NCBI GenBank assembly: GCA_002914845.1 | Contig: JXTC01000035.1 | Span: forward strand, 844,553-908,552 | Length of the DNA: 64,000 nt | Direction of reading: 5' to 3' | From: Trema orientale | Lineage: Eukaryota > Streptophyta > Magnoliopsida > Rosales > Cannabaceae | In this document: positions 1 to 10,734 of the stretch, in pieces | How positions within the stretch are numbered: position 1 is the first letter of the stretch | Layout of the letters: each line of letters starts with the position of its first letter | Position numbers and translations under genes: made by a program | The notes under the pieces: model-generated | The model's input: only the letters and a program-made list of their open reading frames with translations | Database searches by the model: none | Told to the model about the DNA's origin: nothing

Positions 1-465
1 CAAGCATTATAGGCCAACAACTATACTTACTACTAAGAGAGGTGAAAGGATTAATTCCATCTGTGGAGAGGCCAAGACGAAGATTTCTTGGATCATTTCC
101 AAAAGCAGGCCATTTGTAATCTATTGTCTTCCAAGCCGGTAAATCAGCTGGATATCGGAGTTTACCATCTTCTATCCTTTCATTCGCATGCCAAGTTAAA
201 TCTTTAGCATGCTCACGATTTCGGAATAGACAGATAAACCGCGGAATAAGAGGAATATACCATAATACCTTTGCAGGGATTCCATCCCTAACCTCTTCAG
301 AATTTTTTTATGCTGCCATCGTGACTCTCCACATACTGGACAAGAAATTGCATCCTTCAACTTCTTACGATATAATATACAATCATTTGGGCAAGTATGA
401 ATTTTCTGAAATTGCATGCCCAATGAACATAAAGTTTTCTCGGCCTCATAAAATGACTGTGGCAT
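1..465 (-). pseudogene. Tnp2-like CACTA transposase fragment
   Basis: The minus-strand translation carries hallmarks of the Tnp2 transposase family: KIHTCPNDCILYRKK, then a CPVCGESRW zinc-binding-like segment, then in another frame KVLWYIPLIPRF, HAKDLTWHANER, RYPADLPAWKTID and FGNDPRNLRLGLSTDGINPF. The two parts are out of frame; the break lies in a run of seven A (plus-strand T run 303-309), where one more base would join them. Tnp2 catalyses cut-and-paste transposition of CACTA elements in the nucleus. The fragment continues past the left window edge. With the frameshift it should not give an active enzyme, unless the homopolymer is a sequencing error. Confidence 0.85.
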
Positions 466-547
466 CTCATTTTCCTTCTTTATTTATGTCCAGTGTACCC
501 TTATTTATTGCTTTTATCTATTATATGCTTAATGGCTCAAAATCTCT

Positions 548-613
548 CTCTCTCTCTATCTCTCTTCCTCTGCGCTTCATCTCTCTCTCTATCTCTCTTC
601 CTCTGCGCTTCAT
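548..613. repeat. 33-bp tandem duplication in a CT-rich tract
   Basis: Two exact copies of a 33-bp pyrimidine-rich unit containing CTTCCTCTGCGCTTCAT lie head to tail (548-580 and 581-613), followed by more CT-rich sequence. They sit inside the CACTA element, upstream of the transposase fragment. Confidence 0.8.
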
Positions 614-1306
614 CTCTCCCTCTCTCTCCATCTGTAAGAGTAAGAGTAAAAGATTGTGATACACAAAAGAATCAACAAAATCCATTAAATGGAATCAGGA
701 CAAGAGACAAAGGAACCTCTGATTTGTCGTAACAAAAATGCTAGCTACGGACTAGGAAGTGATTCCCATCATAAGTTTTCCAGCAATCAAGAGCATTGTC
801 ACAATCATCACGATGTGGATTACCCAAAAAACATGATAATTAATTTGCACTGCTGGTTCTTCTATACGTTCATATGATGAAAATCTGTGATTAGATACTA
901 TACTCAATTTCAAGTAAAAATGCAATATAGAAAGAAAGTTGAATAGCAAGAGTCTACCTATTTGCTTGACATCATTCTTCTGTCCATTTTGGTATGCTTG
1001 GAAAACAAATCTTAAGATGACTACCCAATTAAAATAGTGTATATATTTAGCTTTCGTCAGAAGCATGAGTCAAACCTCTTACTCTGCCTCAGCAATTTGA
1101 AATTCCTCATCCTCATCAGAGTATTCATCTATCATCACTGAATTTCGGTTTGCATAATTTAATTGGTCAAAATGGACAGAAGACTCATGTTCTGTGAAGA
1201 AACAGATACTGATGCAATATTGACCACAATACGGATTCTAGAAGGAGCATTCCTTTCATCCGATTGGGCAAACCTTTCATCAGAGAAGCAACAACATTCT
1301 AAGAAA

Positions 1307-1403
1307 GCAAGCATCCATTTAAATAAAATTTCTACTAGGAAAATAAGTTCTCCCTCTAGCAAGCATCCATTTAAATAAAATTTCTACTAGGAAAATAAGT
1401 TCT
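1307..1403. repeat. 52-bp-period tandem duplication
   Basis: A 45-bp block beginning GCAAGCATCCATTTAAAT occurs at 1307-1351 and again, identical, at 1359-1403. It lies inside the CACTA element and has no coding potential I can support. Confidence 0.85.
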
Positions 1404-1879
1404 CTTAGAGGGAAAATCTAAAACCATTCCTTCCTTCGGGGGGGAAAAAAAAAGACGAAATATCATTTTAATTTTAATTCTAAAATCCTATCTCTTGGAA
1501 ATTAAGCCTTGTTATTAATTTAAATGGACACCCTCCGTAGGGAGGACGAAATCTAAGCGTCTCTAGGCGCCAATTAAATATCACGGTGCTTAACTAATAA
1601 TGGAGACCGTGGGATATATTGTCATATACCCCTCTCCCACTCATTATTTTAAAATCTTATGTGTTTTTACTAATAAACATCTAATGTTTTATTTAACCTA
1701 GTTATTATATCTAATATAATTTTCTAGGTTAATTTATTAGTCCAATCTAATTGGTCTTAAATAAATTACTAGATTTTCTAAAAAACTAAATTTATTATTA
1801 TAGGAATAATTTGGCTAATCTAATTAATCTAATTAATAAGGATAGCCTAAATTAAATAAGTGTGATATTACCAAAATTN

Positions 1880-2160
1880 AAACTGACATACGACGTCGCG
1901 TTTGGCGCGACGTCATTTTGCTGCTTTCACGTCCCGTAGAACGCGACGTGGTAGCTCAATAACGTCGCGTTGGACGCGACGTGGTTGTGGTGGCCTCCGT
2001 CGCTTCTCACGCGACGTGGAAGCCCAAAAAAATGGGCCTAACCCCGTCCCTTCTCAAGCGACGTGATACCCTTCTGGGCTTTCTCCGTCGCGGCCTGTGT
2101 GACGTTGTAACTCGAATTTTTTCCACATCGCGCCCAGTCCAAAAGCGACGTGGATTTAAC
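1880..2160. repeat. GC-rich subterminal palindrome array of the CACTA element
   Basis: About seven imperfect inverted units built on ACGTCGC(G)...(C)GCGACGT lie in about 280 bp, for example around 1893-1913, 1949-1978 and 1998-2021. They are far more GC- and CpG-rich than the surrounding AT-rich DNA. In En/Spm elements the subterminal region holds repeated binding sites for the element's own TnpA-type protein; that role here is inferred from position and repetition only. An N at 1879 marks an unresolved base. Confidence 0.8.
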
Positions 2161-2175
2161 TGACCTGCTAGCCCA

Positions 2176-2189
2176 TTCTTGTAGTAGTG
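2176..2189 (-). repeat. CACTA terminal inverted repeat
   Basis: The plus strand reads TTCTTGTAGTAGTG, which is CACTACTACAAGAA on the minus strand. This marks the outer boundary of the element, directly after the subterminal array. Confidence 0.88.
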
Positions 2190-2527
2190 AACTCCATTAG
2201 AAATAGAAGAAGATATAAAGAAAAATTAGGGAAAAAAAGTTAAAAGAAAATTATGGTCATGGTAGTTATACCCTCACTAAATAAATAAATAATTCCCGGT
2301 CTTGTGTCATTCGTCCGTTAATCGTTATACATTGTGGAAGTTTTAACTAGAAAGAAGATGTCGATTAATGATATGTTAAAAGCAAGGATGAAAATATCTC
2401 CAATTATATGAAAAATATCGAGGATAATATTGATATCGATAAAAATTTCCTAAAAATTCACAGAAATCGTAGATATTTGCCTAAAGAAATTTTTGAATTT
2501 CTTGATGAAATTTTAAGAAATACTAAA

Positions 2528-2886
2528 GGCCCCATTTGGTTCGCCTATTTGAATGTGTGTATTTGAATGGAAATTGTGGCATATGTTATAATTGGAACGG
2601 GAGATATTTGAATGGAAAAAATAGTAGAATGGGTTGTAATTAGAATGGGAGCATTGGAATGGACCATTCAAAAATACCTCTCCCCCTCCATTCTCATTCA
2701 AGACACAAAATAACTATTCCAATGGTTAATTTTTCTGATGGACCATTTGAATGGAAAAACTGAATTGTTGAAACAAATACACAATCTAAAAGATCATTTG
2801 AATGGAAAAACTGAATTGTTGAAACAAACACTCATTTAAATGGATTTTCCATTCCAATAAAATGGAATGGTTGAAACAAACGGGGT
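2528..2886. mobile_element. MITE-like element, about 360 bp
   Basis: The ends are inverted: GGCCCCATTTGGTT on the left against GACCCCGTTTGTTTC read inward from the right. Flanking CTAAA occurs on both sides (2523-2527 and 2887-2891). Inside, a block beginning TGAATGGAAAAACTGAATTG is repeated with a 54-bp period near 2747 and 2801. No coding sequence. The terminus type resembles Tourist/PIF or hAT MITEs; the target duplication could be TAA or CTAAA, so the superfamily is unresolved. Confidence 0.6.
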
Positions 2887-4989
2887 CTAAAACATTCAAT
2901 AATGCATGAATTAAATTAATTTTCTCACAAAAATAGTATATGTACCTATTAGAAATACATAACATATAGATTAAATATAGTGCATTAATTTTAAATAATA
3001 ACTTTAATAATTAACTATTAGTCAAAAACATCTCTGTGCATACATTAAAATACAAATATTATTAAATTCATACATAATAAGATAACTTTGATTAATATTC
3101 AATATTAGAAGAAATTCACTCCTAGGTATTCGAAAGTATAATAATATTATTTGGCCATCACTTTTTTTTTTTTAATTAATGATACTTTTGGCTCATTTAT
3201 AGTGTATATATAAGATATAAATTTAGTAAAAAAGATGTCAAAAATTGGATTTCTTTTTAGAGGAAATTAGTGAATACACGAACTTTCATAAAATTATATC
3301 AAATATACGGTACCGCTTATTACATTATTTTCATACGATATTTTTTTTTAAAATGCCACTTTTTTTAACTTAACTTGCCAATTCCGTGTGTTACCTTGAT
3401 GCCTCGCCGTTTTCTCATCACAATCTCATAGAAGATGAAGATGAAGCTCTGCAACTTTCCATCTTCCAATCTCAATTGCTCTCTGAATCTCCACATCGAT
3501 TCTTGGGTTAAGGTTTTGGATATGGCCTTGCCTCTCATCTACTCCAAAAGCACCACAGATTTGTCTCTTAAGATTTTGGGGCTATTTTGACCCCAAAGAA
3601 ATTGTTATGCTTCGATTTCGTAATTCATAGTTCGATTGCTTTTTGATTTTATGGTTAAATACTTGATAGACATAATTGTCAAAGGGGTGAGTTCTCTTTA
3701 CACTTTATTGGAGAAGATGAGGCCCAAGCTCTAATCGAACTCGAGTGCCTCAAATCCAGTTCGCCATTATAGGTTTTTCTTCTTCATCTCCCTCTTTTTT
3801 TTTTTTTTTTTAAAAACTTTCCCTCTATTTCTTTATCAGTATTTTACGAAACCTTTTTTTTTTCTTTCTTTCTTTTGAATATTTCATATAAACTATTTTG
3901 AGTATTGAGAAAAATCTAAATTGTGTATGACTTCTATGAGCGAAATTTGATAGAAAAAAAGGGTTTTCTAGGAGAAGAATTTAGGGATATTGTATTCATA
4001 TATCTAACTATACATATGAAAATTCTGTGTGGATTTTGGATCATTCAACTAAATAAGTCTTATGCGTTTCGCCACACACACCCAGTGATTATTAAGTTAG
4101 TATAGATAAATCACCATAAAAAAACACACAGGGCAATAAAAAGATGCCTTTCAAATTTGTAATCCGTTATATGTTGAACCTAGTGATAGTGAGAACATGG
4201 GTGGAAAAGTCAATTTGTGTTGGTGGTTTTTTTTTCCTTTTTTTTCCGAATAAAATGATTGTCTAATGATTAGGAACGAGCATGTTGGTAGCTGAATATA
4301 TAAGGACATATAATCTCCATCAACGTTATCTAATAGTTAAAAGGACTAAAAGAACTTCAATTTCAAGAGTAGTATTTATATAGCAAATTTATTTATAGCG
4401 AGAGAGTGTAAGTTAATAACTAAGTATTAAGAAGGGATGACAAAGCAGGACTAATAAAGAATGGCTTAATGCAAAAGAAAGTTGAAGAAGCAAATTTTAT
4501 CTCCATTAGCCTTTAATTCCAGTGCTTAATATTTTGCATTGCTTAACTATGTTTCGATTACCAAATGAAACGATCAAATTCTGAAATTTAGTTGTTAAAT
4601 GTTAGCTTGTTTTATAGCCCATCAAATACTTTAATAGATTTTTCTTTTAGTGAATGATATTTATTTATTTATTTTCTAAAGTAAGTTTGTTCTTACATGA
4701 ACAGGTATTTATGATCAAATTGCAAATTGCCATTGGGCTGCAGAACTGATGGATAGCAGTAGCCATAGAAGAATCATATAAGGCTCTAAAATATTAGATT
4801 CAATATTAGATGTTTGTGTTTCATTTGTTACCATGTTTGTGTGTTCATATATAAAGGAGTCGTAATCATACTGATTTTGGGTATAGTGTAATTGATGTGA
4901 TTTGAATTTCGATTCTGTTCTTTTTATTGGGTTTTAGAGATTAATGCATTTATCATGGAATATTATTCTTGGGCTTTTAATTTGGTATT
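2887..4989. other. Intergenic, AT-rich, with faint coding-like remnants
   Basis: No gene is supported. A 51-codon frame at 3435-3590 (starting MKMKLCNFPSSNLNCSLNLH) and short in-frame stretches near 3712-3771 and 4709-4784 (the latter follows an AG and ends with a stop) have more balanced composition than their surroundings. They could be remnants of a small multi-exon gene, but I recognise no family. Long T runs at about 3796-3813 and 4227-4250. Confidence 0.3.
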
Positions 4990-6440
4990 GTGACTGCTAA
5001 CCAGTAATCATAAAAACTTGTCAATTGATGGCTGACAACTAGTAACTAGAGAAATTGGAAGCTAATAACTAGAGAAACTAGTAACCAGAAATCAGAAACC
5101 AGTAACCATAATAGAAGTGGTAACCAGAAACCATAGAAACTAAAAACTAGAAACTAGTAACCAACAATTGTAGTTATTAGTAATCTTCACCTATATCTGT
5201 AACTAGCTACTAGTTTGAAAATTAGTAACCAAATTAGTTACTGATAATCAGAGTAACTAGTAACCATAATAACTAGTAACTAGTAACTAGTGGTTATTAG
5301 CTATTAGTAACTAGTAACATTAATTTTTGTAAGCAGTGCTACTAGTTAACCATTTTGGTTTAGGGGTTATTTACTGATAACTAGTAACTAAGTTGATAAC
5401 TGGTAACCAGATTGGTACTAATTGATTAGTGATAACTAGAGACATTAGTAACTATAGAAACTAGTAACTAATAATTAGATAACTGGTTAGTGGTAACCAG
5501 ATTAGTACCAAATTAGTTAGTGGTAGCCGGAGGAACCAATAACCAAAGAACTAGTAACCAAATTGATACCAAATTACTTAGTGGTAACCACTGAAACTAT
5601 AAACCAGTAACCAAATGAGTAATTAGTTACCGAATTATTTAGTGGTAACTAAAGAATCGGTAATCAAATTAATACTAGTAACTAGTAGCTGAATTAGTTG
5701 ATAACTAGAAATAAAAAAAAATGAAAAACTACAACTAATTTTCTTGGTAATTGGTAAACAGTAAATTGTAACAAGTAACCAAACTGAATAAGAAAGGTTA
5801 GGAGGAAGAAAAAAAACAAGGTAAGAAAAGAGTTAGTGTTTTTTTTTAAGAAAAATAAAAAATTAAGAAAAAATAAAAAATAGAAAAAGAAAGAAGAAAA
5901 GGAAAAAAAAAATGGAAAAAATAATTTAAAAATGATTTTAAAAAAGAAAAGGAAGAGTAGAGTTCAGTGAGGAAAAAAAATTAGAAATGGTAAAAAAGCA
6001 TAAAAAGAATGAAAAAAGAAAAAAGAGTAAAGTTGTTTAGGGGTTGTTTATTGGTAGCTAATAACCGAATTGGTACTAAATTAGTTAGTGGTAAAAAGTG
6101 AAACTAGTAACTAGAGAATTGGTAACTGATAATTAAAATTGTACTAAATTAGTTAGTGGTAACCAAAAAAAATGGTAACTATAGAAACCAGAAACAAAGT
6201 ACTGTTAACAAAAAACCGAATTCATAGCTGGTAACAAGATTGGTACAAAATTGGTTAGTTATAATAAGATAAACCAGTAACTGAATTAGTTGGAAACTAG
6301 TAACCACCAAAGAAACTAGAAATTAGTAACTAGAGAAATCTGGTAACCAAATAAACTAGAAATTAATAACTAGAGAAATGAAAAATTATAATCAATTCGA
6401 TTAGTAACCTGTAAACAATAATGGGTAACAAAATTGAATA
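4990..6440. repeat. Degenerate ACTAGTAACCA-type repeat field
   Basis: Dozens of diverged copies of a short motif around AACTAGTAACCA / TTAGTGGTAAC fill about 1.4 kb, interrupted by an A/G-rich purine block (about 5790-6035). The field is itself a duplication: a segment starting with TTTAGGGGTTATTTACTGAT near 5360 recurs in diverged form near 6036, and the segment at about 5700-5860 recurs at about 6375-6485, giving a higher-order period of about 675 bp. No open frame. It looks like an old, decaying minisatellite. Confidence 0.75.
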
Positions 6441-6897
6441 GGAAAAAAAATACAAAATAAAAAAGAGTTAATGCTTTTTTTTTTCCCTTCAAAAAATTAA
6501 AAAAGAGGAAAATAAAATACAAGAACCAGAAAATGAGAAATAGAAAAATAAGGGAATAATACGGTTAATGAGAAAAAATATTTGGAATTTTTTTCCTTAA
6601 AAAATAGGAAAAGAAATAATAATTAGAAAATGACAAAAAAAGAGAGGAAAAAAAAACTCAAGTTGGCGCAGGGAGTTTCGTAGAGAGTTTGAACCTGAAA
6701 CGAGAGGTTAGACGCACAAGCCAAATCAATACACTGACAATCATTCAATCCTTTTTGGTACAAGTTTCGGTACATATATGTCAATCAAAAAGATATATTT
6801 ATTTACAACGGTGCCACCGTATTTTTGACTCAGCTTTTTCAAAAATACTAATTGTATGTTGTATGGAGTCAATTCTTTTTTTCTTAAGCGCGTCTAT
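6441..6897. other. Intergenic, A-rich then mixed
   Basis: A/G-rich low-complexity DNA to about 6655, then ordinary sequence leading into the foldback element. No supported gene; the 83-codon frame here has no recognisable domain and overlaps the repeat. Confidence 0.5.
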
Positions 6898-7044
6898 AGT
6901 AGGGGCGTCTCTGCGTAGGCCCTGTCTATACACCGTTTGATGGGAATCTGTGTATAAATAGATTTTTCATATATTCTCGTTATTCTCCACAGATTCCCAT
7001 CAAACGGTGTATAAAGGGTGGCCCTACGTAGGGGCGTCCCTACT
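6898..7044. mobile_element. Foldback (long inverted repeat) element
   Basis: Left arm 6898-6952 and right arm 6988-7044 are inverted copies: the inner 26 bp, containing CACCGTTTGATGGGAATCTG, are perfect, and the outer 25-30 bp (AGTAGGGGCGTC... against AGTAGGGACGCC...) match with a few mismatches. The loop is about 35 bp. The arms are GC-richer than their surroundings. No coding frame. A foldback MITE is most likely; a hairpin-forming RNA gene is possible but unsupported. Confidence 0.7.
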
Positions 7045-9126
7045 GTAACCCTCCCCTTTTCCTTACTGTATTTTTGTAATTCTTTTTATTTTTCACTGTA
7101 AACGCCAAAAAATCCCTTCTTTTTACATGTTACACATTTTTTATGCATTGTACCGATATTTACTAATATATTCACTGAAATATGCACAATATTTCCCGAT
7201 ATTTCTCTAACATTATGTATAATTGTGAACAAAATCTTCTAATATCAATATTCTATCGATGTTTTCTGATATTTCTTCGATATTTCCTAATATTTTGACA
7301 GATTTTATTTTACAACTATATCTATGTTAGGACCTTTCCTTGAGCAATATTTCAGCTGAAATATGCCGAAAATTCTATTTTTTTCTTCTTTGGTTAAAAC
7401 GAGTACCTTACTTTTTAGTTTCTAAGGCATCCGATATCCCTCTCTAAAACATAATAATAAAATGTGGTATGGTATTATAACTGTTGACTGGAGAGGGTTT
7501 GTTTTAAGGGTTAATTGTAATAAAAATCCCTGAAATTTGACTTTTCTGTAATTTAAATTTTGAGTTTTGGTTTCTGCAAAAAAAAAAATATGTATAGATC
7601 TCCGCATTTTGAAATTTAAAAATTTTATACTATCTACCTATATTTTGACAAATTTATTCAATAAAAAATTGTGAATCTTAACCCATATTATGTTATTCTT
7701 ATTTTTAGAAAGTTAAAATATTTACAAAAAAATCGCTTGGACTAAACATAAAGTAACAAAATAGCGATGAATGTACAAATTTTTGGAATTTCCAAAAGTG
7801 AAGTACTTTTTTTCACAGAAATCAAAACTTAAAATTTAAATTGCAAAAAAGTCAAATATGAGAGTATTTTTTTTTCGCAGTTAACTCTTGTTTTAATATA
7901 GTAAGATTAACTCTTGTTTTAATATAGTAAGATTATTGCTTTTCATATTTTACACGGTTCATGACTTTCGTCTCGTTTTATGAACCATAGTACGGTAGCT
8001 AATTAACATATATTAACAGTACAAACGTACGACGCATCGTTTCATACACTCCACAAATATTTAAAGGATAAAGTACGACAACAACATGTGGACCAAGCTG
8101 TGTAATTAAAGTCAATTTCACATTTCCCAAACTCCTATGATTTCGAATTTCAACTTCATTTTCCGGTGCCGTCTCCCCTCAAATATTGCTGAACATAATT
8201 TGGATTGACGCTGGATGAAGTTATTTTTATACATGTGAAAGGATAGAAAATTGTTAAATTATAGGATTTCAATCGCGTATAAATATATGTTTTTTATATT
8301 TCTCTACGGACCGAACCATTTACCATCTCTTTGAAAATCCGCATTTAGAAGGAAAATGATTTACAATGCATGGTAAGAATATCGAAATCACAACTTTGCT
8401 TGACCGTATGACTCACATATTCTTAATTATTAGATGTTACAGTTCCCAAAAAAAAGAAGAAAAAAAGTGAAATACGTTTGTGTGTTGCTTTTTTTGTTTT
8501 TTTTAATCTATTCTAATTTATGGGAATTTAGACAAATCCGTCATTTTGTGATAAGAGATCGAAAAATCAGATTTTTATTTTATTTTTCTAGATACTACAA
8601 AAATCTGGAATCACTAACCAGTACTCACCCACTGAGGTAATTAGCCACTTTAGTCGCCTAATAGTACGTACTCTAATAAGCATATATATAATATAACATT
8701 TTCCAATTGTAGGCAAAATTCGGACTTTTGAAAAAGGTAAGCAACCTAAAAATCCTTATGATAAAAAAAAAAAATTGCAACATTATCAAAAATGAATTTT
8801 ACTGTATTCCTTACGTCTCTCTCAGGGATTTTTACACGTGTGTATATATAATAGATTATTCTATAATATAAGCAAATTATTTATACATTAATCTACTTAT
8901 AAAGAAAACTAGTATTTTATTTTAATCTTAATTTGCATGTTATCAATATCGGTACAACTACGTATGCATACAATAACGGAACAAACAACACGCTTCAACC
9001 AATTGATCATACGAAACTTTGATATATATATACATATATAAATTAACTTTGATATGTAGAACGAAATTTAATTAGAACACAAAAAGAATCCCTAGAATAT
9101 TCATTCCAGATTATCAATAGCTAGCT
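7045..9126. other. Intergenic, AT-rich
   Basis: No gene supported. It contains a 26-bp exact tandem duplication (7881-7906 and 7907-7932, starting TTAACTCTTGTTTTAATATA). The final few hundred bases are the former promoter side of the chitinase pseudogene. Confidence 0.5.
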
Positions 9127-10061
<935 letters not shown>

Positions 10062-10544
10062 AAATAAATTAGTCGTTCTATATGCTTATTTGGCCTAAAT
10101 TATGTACCCTAATATTGTGTAATTAAAATAATGCTCTACCTATGACAGTTTGTATACAGTATACGATTCTAATTAATACGTAGTTATTTTCTCCAAAAAA
10201 AATTAATACATAGTAAGTATAAGTATTGACGTTTACCTTTATATATCATGATCTCGATTATTGTTCAGTAAAACTATTTTAATATACAACGATAAGTACT
10301 GTTCATTTTCTTTGCGGATAACGCTTAATTAATGGAGCACCGCCTGTGTGAGATGAGAACGTTGACAAATAAGACTATGAAAAATATTAAATATGAAAAA
10401 ATATTAAATACTATAACATTTTTTTTTTCTAGATTTAAAATTTCAATGATGTGATTTTTTTGGTGATAATGAATGAGTGAGACACCAAATTATATTATTG
10501 TAAAGGAAATTATCGATTTATCATAGTAGAACATTGATGCTTGC
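10062..10544. other. Intergenic, with a second poly(A) micro-insertion
   Basis: AATTAATACGTAGT (10171-10184) and AATTAATACATAGT (10201-10214) flank a 16-bp insert TATTTTCTCCAAAAAA. No gene seen in the rest of the interval. Confidence 0.55.
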
Positions 10545-10734
10545 GGGCCCGTTTGGCACAGTTTTCAAAGATCTTTTAGGGCTCAAAAGATCTTTTAGGA
10601 GTGTTTGGATGAATTTTTAGAAGATCTTTTTGTATTTAAAAGATCTTTTTAAAGAAGCATAGACCTACCATTTTTTTTAGGAAGATCTTTTTATACTTTT
10701 ACTTCAAGAAATAAAAGCTATCCCAAATAGGCCT
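10545..10734. mobile_element. Small MITE-like element, about 190 bp
   Basis: It starts GGGCCCGTTTGGCACAG and ends with the inverted counterpart (read inward, AGGCCTATTTGGGATAGC). The interior has five copies of the palindromic AAGATCTTTT. No coding capacity. A clear target-site duplication is not seen. Confidence 0.55.

Larger units (their letters stand above)
1..2189 (-). mobile_element. CACTA (En/Spm-type) transposon, 5' part, decayed
   Basis: Read on the minus strand the element begins at 2189 with the terminal repeat CACTACTACAAGAA (2176-2189), the diagnostic start of plant CACTA elements. It runs through a GC-rich subterminal repeat block (1880-2160) and reaches a Tnp2-like transposase fragment (465 down to 1), leaving the window before its other end. 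The base triplet next to the terminus is AAC (2190-2192); whether it is a 3-bp target duplication cannot be tested without the far end. An acidic reading frame on the minus strand at about 1083-1160 may be another element exon. Class call is firm from the terminus plus the transposase; autonomy is ruled out by the broken transposase. Confidence 0.85.

Noticed and set aside
752..1066. A minus-strand reading with GNPHRDDCDNALDCWKTYDG near 760-840
   Set aside because: Protein-like composition inside the CACTA element, but too short and in no family I can name, so not called separately.
4990..6440. CRISPR-like array
   Set aside because: Repeats are short, diverged and without unique spacers, and this is plant nuclear DNA.
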